A stretch of 64,000 nucleotides of DNA. It comes from Apostichopus japonicus (Eukaryota > Echinodermata > Holothuroidea > Aspidochirotida > Stichopodidae). The stretch spans positions 354,501-418,500 of the forward strand of contig NC_092562.1 in assembly GCF_037975245.1 (NCBI RefSeq). Direction: 5' to 3'. Of this stretch, positions 53,501-63,103 are shown in pieces (the stretch's first letter is position 1; each line of letters opens with the position of its first letter). A program made the position numbers and the translations under genes. Below the pieces are notes generated by a model. That model was not told the DNA's origin, did no database searches, and saw only the letters and a program-made list of their open reading frames with translations.

Positions 53501-55287
53501 TGTTGTCCCTTTTGACACGATTGGCGATCGAAGGGGTGTAATGGGAATATACCGTGATTTTTACCCTATGAATCAGACTTGACAGTTGAAGACATCTAGA
53601 GACACCTTGCGAGGTTTAGTATACATGATTTTACAGAAATTAGAAAGGTTAAGTGTCGAACTTTCTCATCTTTAAATCAGCAGACGATAATAATATTTAG
53701 TTAGAATGGACAGGAAAAGAGCAGACCGAAACGTAGTTCGGAAATTACTTTGAAACAGGAATAACCAATCCGGGTACCTGTTATTGAGGGCGTGCCTTAC
53801 ATACGAAAGGAGAGTAACAGTCATGCACTAGTATAAATTGAATCATGCATGCTGGAATGATAGGAAAACGGGCGATGAGGGGTGGATGAGCAACCTATTT
53901 CACAGGACACATGAGCGACGAGGTTTTTCTCTTCATGACATTTCCCTTATTACAGGATATAGCAAAAAAATCAATCAGAAGCTAATATATATTTGAGATT
54001 TTCACGATGTACTTTACTACATATACATTACATACACACATATAAACTGCGCGCCTGGGTTAAATGTAAACGCAACATCTGTCTTGGTTGCTCACTACTA
54101 CATCAACGTGATGTCACATAGTGACAACGTGATGTCACTATACATCAACGTCACTACTATACATCAACGTGATTTTCCTGATATAGTCCAGATAAGTTGT
54201 TCTTACCTCAATCTTCTATCCCTATTTAATAAAGCACTTCTGCAAATTCATGTTAATTTCCTACAAGGTAGAAGCATAAAACTATAAATCAATAGGCCTG
54301 TGTAACCCCTTCCATGTGAGCTGCGTCGATACGCTTATCCAATGTTCTCTTGAAAATGTCTCGGCTAAAGTTGGTATTGCCAATCTTTGTGTGACTCATA
54401 ACCAGAAAATATAATCAGATTTAATGGCAATTAAAGCCTGAACACCCTTGTTTATAAACAACAGCAACATGCTTGAAATAAAATAAAAAGAAATAAAACA
54501 ATTAGAAATTTTAGAAATAACACTTCGAGAAATAAATTTGAAAAGAGAGTAAAGGGAAATTTCGTTTGTTTCGTTTCATTTTCAGGATTGTTTTATTTCA
54601 TTTACAATTTTGTGAAATTTTAGAAAACTTTACGAGTATTACGCAAAATACGTTGATGAGCGAGAAATATATGATTGATTGGGTTGTCAAGTTTCTACCT
54701 CCCAGACAGTTTTCATGTTTGTATTGAAATCATGTCATTACAGCAAATCGGGACCCTTTTCGATATTTTATTCAATTGTAATTTAGAAATGAAAAAGACT
54801 TGATTAGTCGAGCTAATTAACTAACCTGACATGGGAAGACTTTACTTCTAATAGAAATAGAATCTAAACGTTGATCAATATTAATATAATACTAACATGA
54901 AATGATTTTTGTATGAAAACACATTTTGTGTTTAATTCCTTCTCTTTGGAGAGGAGGAGGGTTAAGAAGGATGGACAAACAAACTAAAATCGTGCGTCGA
55001 ATTTTGTGCTTAATTCACTTGACAAATTGGCCCCATACACTTTCTGATTTCTTCTTTTTCTCCCCCCCCCCCCTTTTTTTCTTTTTATTACAGCATCGGG
55101 CCTTCGAGGGATTCTCGGGAGTGTAATTAGCGTTAATGTAGATAGTAGCTCGATCGGTGGAGCTTCTTCGGGCTTTTCACAACAAGCAAATGCAAAACAA
55201 GTGTTTACTCAAACCGGAATTATGTAAGTGTACCCCTTCCTTTTATCTATTTTTTCATTTCAGTATTTATCGATTGATAAAAAGCAT

Positions 55288-55376
<89 letters not shown>

Positions 55377-58300
55377 ACTTTTAGTACCTCCTATCAAAGG
55401 TGTCACTTATTAACTTGAGGTACCTCTAAGGCGAAGACGATAAAATGCTTCGAGATACGAGGACAGCAAGCATCAATCTAAAACGGGAATTGAGGTTTTC
55501 AGCTATCTATGTTGTCCCCTTCCGGCTTCTTTTGGGGTATATAACATAATCACAAATATGCTTCTCTTAACAACTCTCCATGAGTTGCTTTATTCCAGAG
55601 AGAGTAAAGGAAGAAAACATCCCAAAATCATTTCGCTGTCAGCTGCTTCAAACTAATTTGTTTTGCTTCATAATTCGGTCCTGGTTTCCCCGGAGGATTT
55701 TGGAAAGGAGAATAAACAAGTGAAAAATACCACATAATGTATTAATGACCTTAAAGCGTTAATTAGAGTTTTCAGACGTATCAATTTTACATCTCCCTGC
55801 ATAGTTGAGAGGCCATCCAATTAATTCCTTGTAAACTTTATTGGCTAAAATTAAAGTACCTTGCCCAGAAGGTGGCCGTTAACTAGCAAAGGGAATAGGG
55901 GTACCTTTCATAAGAATTAGAAACGTTTGTGGAGTATCGGGCCATGTGGCTCTGTGGAAGGCTGAAGGGCCTAACCTTCATTTTCAAAAGGCGCTTGTTG
56001 ATGTTCCTTGATAACTAGTTCTTTGTTCGTTATTCCATTGGTTAATGTTTAGAATGTAGGTCTGTAAGTGCGTTTTGATAGGTTATAAATCGGTGAAAGA
56101 AAAGTTGATTCCCAAACGTCACGATTTACAGTTAAGACATCGCATACTGGAGCATTGTTAACTGTAATGTTCACGCATTATATACATGGCATCTGATAGG
56201 ATAGTATAGCCTACACTTGATATGATATGACAAGAACTACGATCGGCTATCATATGGCATGTGAAAGGATATGATATGACATGACATAGAATAGGATATG
56301 ATATTACATAGGATAGGCTGTACAGTATGACATGTATCGGTTTATGCTATGACGTAACATGACAAATGATATGATATGACATGACATTAGATAGAATATG
56401 ATTATGACCTGACATTATATGATATGCCGCGATTAAATATATCATTGTTTGTATCTCGCATAACTAATGACGTCATGACAGTTACTTCAGAACTGTTCAA
56501 GATATCATGACGTCATTTCACAAATGTTGCAAACAATTGTGAATAAAGGTGAAATCATGTGAATCACGGTTGTTTAATTTAATTCTATGCCTGGAAGTTG
56601 AGTATTTAGTCATGAGTGTGCGATGACACCTTTTGTTATACTTTTACAGAGCAATGACATTATTTCATCTGGAATCAAAACAATGTGTTTGTCTTATTTA
56701 CAGAAACGGACGGACAGTTGCTGTTAAAAAAATAAACAAAACTCAATTTAGCCTGGATAAAAGAATAAGAAAAGAGGTAAAACAAATAAGGTGAGTTCAT
56801 TTAATCCGATATTAAGGAGGAAGCTACAAACCAAAAACGTAGACGCTCCAATCTCCTCTACGAAATCCTTAACCCCGTTCAGTGCCCACCCCACTCCCAA
56901 CTCCCTCCCCCCACCCCATCTTCCCATATAAAACGTTGATGTGCTCTGCTCCATATGACGGATGTCAGTAAGGGATAACAAAAATTATTGCAGTAGTTGT
57001 GAACAAGTTCACGGTTAGTTTACAGAAGGATGGGATCGCTAACGTGATTTTGCTTTTACTGTGACTATTGCCAATTACGGTACAACAACGGACAGTATTC
57101 TTTTTATGATGTTCATGCATAGCGCCATCTATTTATCTTTCCAATATTCCATTCTTGAATTCTTCCATCCTTTTTATTTCCCTTCCTTTGCACTTTCGTT
57201 TAATAGTTTAAATTGATATAAATGAGCATATTTAGAGGTATATTCCGGTGGCAGTAGAAATAAAAGGATGATCACAAGACAGATAAAAAAATTTTCACCT
57301 TACCAGGTGAACAAAAAACCATCTTAGTATGTAGATCCTAATTCTACATTAGGATAGCATACTCGGTTTTATTGACTTACACACTAAATCGTCGAAGTTA
57401 TGTGGTTAGGCTAAGCCCTTGGTAGAAGTTCTCCTTATGGTTAACCAGTTCGCTCATTGGACAGCTGATTTATTATCCACTCATGGCACCTTTAAGTTTC
57501 CGTACCATGACCAAATAAAGTCTTGGTTAATTATTATATAATTATAAAATTATATAATTATAAGAGCCCAAGTTCTCCTCACTTCCAAACATGCCTCTTT
57601 ACTTACCAGAAAATAGTTTTCCCTACGCTGCTCTTGGAAGGCCTAAAGTGGTTTAAAAGTGATCCAAATCTTCGCACCACATGATCTTCTATTTTTGTAT
57701 TCTGACATTCAAGCCAAAGAAGAAAAAACATACTGTTTTTGATAACATATCGCGAAAAATGTTCTCCCGTTGCTTTCTTGGAACTTTTATCTATGACGTC
57801 ATCATGTAAAAGGTTTTTCATAGTCTTTGCATGGATTTGTTATAAATTTTCGATTTTATAACTTCAAATGTAATACAATTGGAATATTGGGCGTCATAAT
57901 AATTCTTTTTTTGTTTCTTAAAAAAAACTATTTTCCTTTTTCACTGCGGATAAGTGGTATTTGTACGGTAGACATAAAGAAATACCCTATTACCACATTG
58001 CCATAGTGATTTAACTCATTTATCCTGCCGTCAGATAACATCATTAAAACTTGATAAACATAAATATTTCGCATACTTTCGAATTAAAACATGCTAATAT
58101 GATGTATATAGATGTCACTAATATAGACCAAATGAAAAGAATTGACAGCAATTTTCAGCTTTGACCACCGGTATAAACCTTTAAGGCGAAAAATAAACCA
58201 CCAGAGAAGATCTTAAAAAGAAGCTACTTGTAACTCGAAGTTCTTGACAAAATAGACGTAGACCTCTCTTTGCTTTTACGGGAATTTAACCATTAAATAA

Positions 58301-60460
58301 GACCTATTCTTGGTTCCTCGCTATAGAAGCAAATGAACCATAAATGCAGTCAGGTTTGTATGTGCGCCCGTGTGTGAAAGGAGGTATTCTAAGAATCCTC
58401 GTGGCTTAAGAAAGTAGAACACTCCCATCTAGAAAAGGAAGACCACAAAAACAAATATAAAGGAAGCCAAAAAAAATGAACAATTAAAGAAAGAACAAAA
58501 TGCTTGTAATTCTGTTGACAGTCTTATAAACAAACAGAATACATGAACGCAAATACTATGAAATGGTAAATAACAAAGACATAAACACAATCAGGGCACG
58601 TCAATGTGGAACCTTAAGGATCCAACATAAGCCATATCTCACTGTTACATTGATATTTTCATAATGCTTGTTCCTTTTCTCTATTTTTCTTTATAGAGAT
58701 TTAATTCATACGAATTTGTGTAAATTTATCGGCGGTTGTATCGTCGTACCGAATATCGTGATATGTACCGAGTATTGCCCAAAGGGCGGTTTAAATGACG
58801 TTCTCCTTAACGAAGATGTGCCGCTCAACTGGAGTTTCAGGTGAAAAAAAGTTAAATTTTAGTTGTCGTCATTGTAATTGAAGTAAAAATTTGCCATATA
58901 TCTGATAAATAGTTAGATTTTAAGTGGCATTACTATGTTTTTAGCCCTGTTTAGTAGGTTTCTGAGATAAACCGTTATTAATTAAATTCTTTCTCTGATT
59001 TTTTTTCTTCAAATTTCTGAGAGAGACTTTAATTTAAAGTTCAAACTTAATGCTTATACGTTATGATAATGGTATATTAATCTTTACACGTTCCCATGCA
59101 ACCCTTTTTTTATTATCAATTCCCTATTTCCCCTTTTTTCTCTTTGGTACAGATTTTCATTTTGCAACGATATTGCGAGAGGTTTACACTATCTCCACTC
59201 GAATAAATTTTTTCATGGGAGGCTTAAATCATCAAATTGCGTCATAGATGATAGATGGGTTGTCAAGTTAACAGGTAGGACGTACGCATTATTCAAATTG
59301 TGCCTGAACCTTATTCCCACTGAGCTTAAGAATGAAGATAAAAAACAGAAATTTCATCATACCTCTCTCGAGTGAAGTGCTTTCTCGTTTTTTATGATGT
59401 CTCCTTTTTTTAGTTCTTCTTTATACCTTGTATCTCTGAGTATATTAATGAGGATATAATTCAAAAGGAAATCCTTCCCTTGAGTTTTAATATTTTAGTT
59501 TTAAATATTTCATCCACTCATCATTCTCCCGCTAAAACCTCTTACGTCTATGTGAAAACGTGTTGATGTGACTTCGTGACCGAATTGAAACGCGTTTCTC
59601 CTCATGCAGAAGTTAGCAGACTAAATTTCAGCATACAGTTTTTGACGACTTTTCTAAGGATGAAAACAGACGCGCGCTTGTATGCAGGAGTTACGACGGT
59701 ATATAGAAGCCCCCTCTTCACTAACCTTGTGTACTCAAAACATAATACACCGCTTTAACGAATGTCATATGATTCTCAACAACAATGCTGATATCTTTAA
59801 TAGAAAACCATGAATAGTCACATTCTTGATAATTCAGTATTCAACCAAGTATTTTGATAAGTAATATTCAACCAAGTAAGATAACGTGGTTGATAATGAG
59901 TATTCAGACCCACTACTTTCATATTGTTGATAACCATTACTTAATCAAGCACGTTCGCATTCTTGATTATGAGTACTCAACCAAGTAAGGTCGCATAGTT
60001 GATAATAAGTACTAAATGAAGTGCAGTTACATTGTTGATAATCAGTACTTAATCAAGTGCAGTTACAGGGTTGATGAACAGCGCTCGATCCATATATCGT
60101 TGATACTGAGTACTCAACCAAGTAAGGTCGCATTGTTGATAAGTAATATTCAACCTAGTAAGATTACGTCGTTGAAAATGAGTACTCAACCACGTACGGC
60201 CGCATTGTTGTTACTAACTTAGTCTACTCCAGGACAACATTCCCGGTGGGACAGTGTTTACTTTAAACTCCGCTCTCCATTGTCAATGTTAATAATTATC
60301 TCTCCTCCATTTCAGATTTTGGCCTGCCTTTATTCCGCCAAGAAGACGGCACTCCTGATCCAGATAACATGTATTCTGGTCTAAGGACAAGAGCATATAT
60401 GCCCCCTGAAATCCGACAGTGCCCAAATTCCCCTTTTACTCCTTCAACCGATGTATTTAG
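31471..60460 (+). CDS. Receptor guanylyl cyclase-like gene, partial (ectodomain, TM, kinase homology domain)
   Basis: Ten exons join in frame through GT-AG introns into 447 complete codons. In order the protein has a soluble cysteine-bearing ectodomain (residues 1-164), a six-Cys membrane-proximal module (165-188), one hydrophobic helix (about 193-217), a juxtamembrane W-x-M-D-Y-D-E-I segment (about 228-236), and a kinase homology domain (about 282-447). The kinase part has VAVKK (Lys290), helix-C-like Glu306, [17 protein letters not shown] in place of HRDLKxxN, DFG at 400-402 and PPE at 429-431. These motifs match membrane guanylyl cyclases, in which this domain is a pseudokinase that controls a C-terminal cyclase making cGMP. 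HGRLK plus DFG is closest, as I recall it, to the GC-C type. The ectodomain is not the ANF-receptor fold. The protein should sit in the plasma membrane with the kinase-like part in the cytosol. The start, signal peptide and cyclase domain are not in the window as far as I can see, so a receptor ending after the kinase domain cannot be excluded. Confidence 0.85.
32398..32515 (+). CDS. Exon B: cysteine-rich part of the ectodomain
   Basis: The acceptor is TTCTCGCAG and the donor CAG|GTAGGG. The exon completes the split Lys codon 55 and encodes residues 56-94, ending in phase 0. It carries five cysteines (64, 69, 80, 81, 90), including a C-C pair followed by L-H-H-V-N-V-H, which suggests a compact disulphide-bonded extracellular unit. 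I do not recognise a named domain. Confidence 0.8.
33423..33462. repeat. (TA)n microsatellite
   Basis: About 20 TA units in intron 2. Confidence 0.95.
33765..34640. repeat. Degenerate ~150-bp tandem repeat, about six copies
   Basis: Each copy has CTTGTAAACACGATATCTCA, a C-T-T-G-G-G-C-A-G block, CATATTTAGT, TACAAGAAGCC, and GTGGAGGTCAAAGGTCATTT. The GAGGTCA words fall near 33860, 34006, 34146, 34284, 34465 and 34603. It lies in intron 2. Confidence 0.8.
34792..35711. repeat. 40-bp minisatellite, about 23 copies
   Basis: Units run GATGCTATCTGGTAAAGATG then TTGAGGATTGTACATTTACC. About five units carry a 2-bp insertion (CTATATCT for CTATCT), which shifts reading frame. Copies are otherwise nearly identical. 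It lies in intron 2. Confidence 0.95.
36444..36532. repeat. (TA)n microsatellite
   Basis: About 44 TA units in intron 2. Confidence 0.97.
37284..37352. repeat. 19-bp array, about 3.5 copies
   Basis: The unit is GTTCCGTACCGTCAGTTTA; the last copy breaks at GTACCGTACAG. Confidence 0.9.
38499..39309. mobile_element. TTAA-flanked inverted-repeat element with internal duplication
   Basis: TTAAAGCAGCATTTTGCGT at 38499-38517 is matched exactly, inverted, at 39291-39309. The outer TTAA on both sides fits a TTAA target duplication, as made by piggyBac- and Kolobok-type transposases. Inside, a roughly 200-bp unit occurs twice in tandem (about 38860-39055 and 39080-39300), sharing GAATTCAAACTAGTGG and CTCGCcAATTAACG words, each ending in CGCAAAATGCT. 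The interior also carries the GGGAGTTG palindrome at 38786. No transposase was recognised. Confidence 0.65.
38786..38810. repeat. GGGAGTTGTT palindrome, copy 3
   Basis: It reads ACCAGGGAGTTG-CAT-AACAACTCCC, a shortened form of copy 1, here inside the TTAA-flanked element. Confidence 0.55.
39896..40638. repeat. 47-bp minisatellite, about 16 copies
   Basis: Units run AAAGAGGCATATAGCCTATT, GCAATGAATATAGAG, TTACATATTAAT. Copies are almost identical, with single-base variants (TAATCTATT, GAGCTAC, GTAACAT, CTTTTGAAATG, TTAGTAAAG). It lies in intron 2. Confidence 0.95.
40739..41178. repeat. Inverted-repeat element, about 440 bp
   Basis: The left arm (TCAGTTTAAACTGAAGTGTG then TTATAACACC and CACATGT, 40750-40789) is matched inverted by ACATGTGA, TTATAACACACATCAG and TTTTAACTGA (41139-41176). 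Arms are imperfect and about 50 bp long. It lies just after the 47-bp array in the 16-kb intron. Confidence 0.5.
43304..43331. repeat. 28-bp perfect palindrome
   Basis: CATTTTATTGTGAA followed directly by its reverse complement, with no loop. Short GTGTAAGTGTCTCCA repeats follow to 43395. Confidence 0.8.
44091..44150 (-). other. Third motif of the same type
   Basis: On the minus strand it reads CTGCCGGATGATCTCCGAAA then TTTGTAAAC and AAAAAATAAATAAATA. CGGA-TGATC-TCCG before AAA can form a short stem, and the A/T tail resembles that of 24580-24600. A (TA)n tract with a short AG-rich stretch lies near by. Confidence 0.25.
44476..44566. repeat. (TA)n microsatellite followed by AG-rich tract
   Basis: TA units with two TTGA interruptions, then GAGAGAGAG to about 44606. 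Confidence 0.95.
45138..46195. repeat. Old degenerate tandem repeat, ~30-37 bp period
   Basis: ATTTCAACCATCTCTTAGAG and AGATTCACATTTCAACCATC-type words recur through the interval with many changes and length differences. It lies in intron 2 and no frame stays open. Confidence 0.7.
48506..48713 (+). CDS. Exon C: ectodomain, beta-rich segment with N-glycosylation sites
   Basis: The acceptor is CCCTTTTTAAG and the donor AGTG|GTAAGT. The exon starts in phase 0, matching the end of exon B 16 kb upstream, and leaves after one base. It encodes residues 95-163, with Cys100, a [10 protein letters not shown] motif, an NRT sequon at 122-124, a weaker NVTP at 158-161, and alternating hydrophobic stretches (T-E-V-A-L-V-P-V and S-I-I-A-H-I-R-I-G) that look like the strands of a beta sandwich. 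Another exon of phase 0-0 could lie in the 16-kb intron. Confidence 0.8.
48932..48988. repeat. Short direct duplication
   Basis: CTCGTTCTGTAGCTTCTTGG then CCAATCA occurs twice in a row with a 4-5-base spacer. Confidence 0.85.
49411..49562 (+). CDS. Exon D: six-Cys juxtamembrane module and transmembrane helix
   Basis: The acceptor is CCATTTACAG and the donor GGC|GTAAGT. The exon completes Val164 and encodes residues 165-214. Six cysteines (165, 170, 178, 181, 185, 188) form a C-x4-C-x7-C-x2-C-x3-C-x2-C pattern around [13 protein letters not shown] hydrophobic run from about 193 ([14 protein letters not shown]) into the next exon is the single transmembrane segment. Confidence 0.85.
51043..51115 (+). 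CDS. Exon E: cytoplasmic juxtamembrane segment
   Basis: The acceptor is TTATCTTGCAG and the donor CCAG|GTAAGA. The exon starts in phase 0 and leaves after one base. It encodes residues 215-238, starting Y-F-Y-W-R at the inner membrane face and ending [10 protein letters not shown]. The W-x-I/M-x-Y/W-x-D/E pattern occurs at this position in many receptor guanylyl cyclases. Confidence 0.8.
51501..52860. repeat. 33-bp minisatellite, about 41 copies, three unit types
   Basis: Units contain CAGAACACCATGCA or CAGAACACCATCCA, then one of ACCCATTATCACCGTTACA, GCTCATTATCACCGTTACA or ACTCTTCATAGCCGATACA. Types are shuffled in short blocks, and some units are shortened (ACCTATATTACCG). As 33 is a multiple of three, several frames on both strands stay open (up to 242 codons at 52112-52840, as T-Q-N-T-M-Q-x-I-I-T-V repeats). 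It lies between exons E and F of the receptor gene and has no splice-site support. Confidence 0.95.
52861..55093 (+). other. Intron 5, distal part
   Basis: No coding signal. Short ACATCAACGTGATGTCAC repeats occur at 54100-54175, and a long pyrimidine run precedes exon F. Confidence 0.6.
55094..55223 (+). CDS. Exon F: Gly/Ser-rich linker into the kinase homology domain
   Basis: The acceptor is TTTTATTACAG and the donor ATTAT|GTAAGT. The exon completes Ala239 and encodes residues 240-281, with a Ser/Gly-rich stretch ([10 protein letters not shown]) then [10 protein letters not shown]. This is the region before the beta3 Lys. A canonical GxGxxG loop is absent, as is common in guanylyl cyclase kinase homology domains. 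Confidence 0.8.
55287..55374. repeat. (TA)n-(TG)n compound microsatellite
   Basis: TA units give way to about 14 TG units. It starts 63 bases after the donor of exon F. Confidence 0.97.
56180..56445. repeat. Degenerate GATATGACAT-rich tract
   Basis: GATATGATATGACATGACAT-type words recur without a fixed period in intron 6. Confidence 0.6.
56704..56790 (+). CDS. Exon G: kinase homology domain, beta3 Lys and helix C
   Basis: The acceptor is TTATTTACAG and the donor ATAAG|GTGAGT. The exon completes Ile282 and encodes residues 283-310: N-G-R-T-V-A-V-K-K, with Lys290 as the beta3 lysine, then a basic helix with Glu306 in K-E-V-K-Q-I, the expected helix-C partner. Confidence 0.85.
57370..57800. 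repeat. Dispersed repeat family B, copy 1 (intronic)
   Basis: It shares with 63104-63592, in the same order, ATTGACTTACACACTAAATC, a GCTGATTT/GCTGACAA stretch, TTTCCGTACCATGACC, GGCCTAAAGTGG, GCACCACATG, ACATTCAAGCCA and ATGTTCTCCC. The copies are clearly diverged. Confidence 0.6.
58697..58840 (+). CDS. Exon H: kinase homology domain, beta4 to helix D
   Basis: The acceptor is TTCTTTATAG and the donor TTCAG|GTGAAA. The exon completes Arg311 and encodes residues 312-358: a [11 protein letters not shown] segment, [15 protein letters not shown] hinge, then N-D-V-L-L-N-E-D and L-N-W-S-F. The TEYC-P-x-G-x-L hinge followed by L-x-W-x-F is highly characteristic of membrane guanylyl cyclases. Confidence 0.9.
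59153..59274 (+). CDS. Exon I: kinase homology domain, catalytic-loop region
   Basis: The acceptor is TTTGGTACAG and the donor ACAG|GTAGGA. The exon completes Arg359 and encodes residues 360-399: [11 protein letters not shown], then [14 protein letters not shown] at 380-393, then W-V-V-K-L-T. The Asp of HRD is Arg382, so phosphotransfer is unlikely; Asn387 is kept. Confidence 0.9.
59826..60215. repeat. Degenerate tandem repeat, ~37-bp period
   Basis: GTTGATAATGAGTACTCAAC, CAAGTAAGGTCGCATTGTTG and similar words recur about ten times with changes. It sits just before exon J. Confidence 0.75.
60316..60460 (+). CDS. Exon J: kinase homology domain, DFG to helix F; last exon seen
   Basis: The acceptor is CCTCCATTTCAG and the donor TTTAG|GTAGGT. 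The exon completes Asp400 of DFG and encodes residues 401-447: F-G-L-P-L-F, an acidic insert [13 protein letters not shown] in place of APE, and S-T-D-V-F at the start of helix F. It leaves after two bases of a codon (AG, so Ser or Arg). A (TA)n tract starts seven bases after the exon. I looked for a continuing exon up to 64000 and found none. Confidence 0.85.
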
Positions 60461-60465
60461 GTAGG

Positions 60466-60467
<2 letters not shown>

Positions 60468-60537
<70 letters not shown>
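60468..60537. repeat. (TA)n microsatellite beside a splice donor
   Basis: The tract begins seven bases after the end of exon J, right after GTAGGTC. Confidence 0.97.
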
Positions 60538-60540
<3 letters not shown>

Positions 60541-61749
60541 TGTGATTCATTTACATCAGCTAATAATTCATATATTACCATAAAGAATTTTTACCCAACG
60601 GAAGATATCGTCGAGTCGACAAGACTAATTTTATTGTTGCCATGAATAAATCAACAGCAGAAACTCGTTCTTCGATATTGTTTGTCCATCTGCAACGATA
60701 AAAAGTAGCAGGCCCGAGGGTTATGTGCACATAACTGCAATACCACACATATCAAGTACAAGAGTATATAATTCTGTCACACATTCCAAGAGTAAAGCCC
60801 TTAGAGGAGAAGAAAACAAAAAGACGAAGAACGTATATACATCTATAAATCTTACCAGTTTAATTCAAGTTAATCGGAACTATGGAAAAGAATCTCCAGT
60901 CGCCTGGTTTTATCTTTTCAGCAATGAAATTTACAGCGTGAGAGATGTCATCGTTACTGGTCTTTTCCATGTAAATGTGTGTGTGGGTGTCGGTATCTGT
61001 ATCTGTATCTTTTCTCAGTGTTTGTACTCAGTGGGGTATGTCACAAACTTGATATATAAGCAACAAGTATACAAGATTGTCAATTTACTGCTGCCAACCC
61101 TAGTAGTATATATGCAGTCTGCTTATAGTTGAGGTTTAACGTTACTGTGTAGGCCTATATTATACTTTGTGGCGCTTGCGGAATGGCTGGCGCAAACTAT
61201 GTGAAATATGCAAATATTGCCACTCAGGCTGAATAGTTTATTTCATGTCGCGGAAAGTTGTAAAACCTGTAGTTTCAAATATATGTCTAGCGTTTAGACC
61301 TATACACTTAGAAACAAAAATAAAAACTGACATATTTTAACATGTTAACTATCTGAGAATTACGATATAGATAAACACCGACACATTCTTTTAAATTTCA
61401 CTGGCCCTGCGATGCTGTTATATCTAAGATTCTACATCTAAACTTCTGAATAATTGATTGGGAATCCGCTATATAAACCATTTCTGTTCACTTCGACGGT
61501 AAGTAGAGAAACACGTCATATTCTATCCTCGGAGATGGTAAGCATCACAGAATAGAATGAATAACTTATGTTGGACAAGGTTGGGTGATACTCAGTTTTC
61601 CGAGGATAGACAACTCAGAGATGAGATAAGGCGGAAGTTTTTGTCTTGAAAATGAGATATATAGTCCAACGAATCAGAAGGATCAATTGGAGTGATATAA
61701 TTATAGTTTCTATAGCAACTCTGGTATCAAATATATTCACTTCTTAAAA
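60538..61749. other. Noncoding stretch after the last recognised exon
   Basis: The 135-codon frame at 60725-61132 has no recognised similarity, no splice support and a random-looking composition. The next receptor exon should begin by completing a Ser or Arg codon then encode a Y/F-G-like start of helix F; I did not find it here. Confidence 0.5.
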
Positions 61750-61960
61750 ATAAATATCGAATCTCTGGAATGCTGCCTTTATAAGGCTAAATTGAGGCTG
61801 ACCTCGGCTCTTAGGTCTTAAAATAGTAAAGTGTAATTAATCCATTGTTTTTAGCATTCTTATAACTCATCGAAAGCATGCATTTGTTTAATTCTCTATA
61901 AACATCAGAGTGCAAATGGATTAAATCTCAACACCATTTGTCTTTTGACAAAGCTTTTCA
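61750..61960. repeat. Dispersed repeat family A, copy 3
   Basis: It matches 1120-1350 in order: GAATCTCTGGAATG, CCTTTATAAGGC, GTGTAATTAATCCATTG, TTATAACTCA, CTATAAACATCAGAG. Confidence 0.45.
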
Positions 61961-62908
61961 AATATCTTATTTTAAGCCCATTACATCATAGATGAGGAAT
62001 CGGCAGTTTATATTGCTGAATCGGCAGGGTACATTGCTAATACGATGATGCCAGATTACCATATTTTCCACGTACGTTGATTCCGTACCTATATGGCTCT
62101 CATCGTTATTGTCCTTGGGGGGGGGGGGGGGTTACTATCCCTAATTGATCTACAATCGGCTCTCAATCGAACTTCGGAAAAGGGAAAGCTGTGACGTCAC
62201 GCAAAATCCGGGATGCAATATTGTTGGATTCCGCTAAGACGACATGACACCAGAGGAAGTGACTTCATGGTCTATGTGCTAATCTTGTTCAACCGCTTTG
62301 ATCAAATTTAAGGATCATTTCGAAACAAAAATTGGTCTAGAAGGAAATTTAGCCTGGACTGATTACAGTGATTGCCGTCGATCTAAAACATATCGTACTT
62401 AATATTTTGTACCGGTAGGTACAATGAAGTGTAGGGGGCGCTACTACCAAATAGATACTCACGTATATCCGATAACATATATACCAAGTTAAATCATCTG
62501 ATTACTGCATCTGTAGCAAGTTTGCCATTTTGTAATTTCTCCTCAGTAAACTCATAACATTTCAAGGCTTAACCATGTACCAAGCTCTCCTTGCGTAATC
62601 TTCTTGTTTCACCCAGGATTTTCTAAAATGCCTTAAATCACCTTCAATGATCCTAATTTTAAGACCATCAATATGTATTTTCTTTCTTCCTCTTCAACGC
62701 CCAATGAGCATAACAAAAGTAATCATAATAACTTCAAACATGTCAAAAACACAAAATATCACTCCAGTAGGTTTATTTCAGCCGTTTTTTACGTTATCTT
62801 TTGTTATACACCACTTGTACTGTAGTATGGATACCTTCCATATGAAAAGGTGTTTACAGAGAGTCTTTTACTACGATGGCCTCATTACACCATTTGTAAC
62901 ATAACGCT

Positions 62909-62990
62909 ATAACCATTGTCACATTACATTATTGTCACATTACACTATTGTCACATGACACCATCGTCACATGACGCCATTGTCATGAAT
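62909..62990. repeat. 16-17-bp array, about five copies
   Basis: Units are of the type ATTGTCACATTACACT, changing to ATCGTCACATGACGCC along the array. Confidence 0.8.
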
Positions 62991-63103
62991 GTTGCGCGTT
63001 GGGTTGTGAAATTTTGATTACGGTATTTGACAACCCACAATCGCTTTGTTGTTCTGTATAGGCTATAGCTAAGACTATATAGACACAGTTAAATACGGTT
63101 TAA

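Noticed and set aside
60725-61132. 135-codon plus-strand frame after exon J
   Set aside because: It has no guanylyl cyclase motifs, no acceptor in the needed phase and a random-looking composition.
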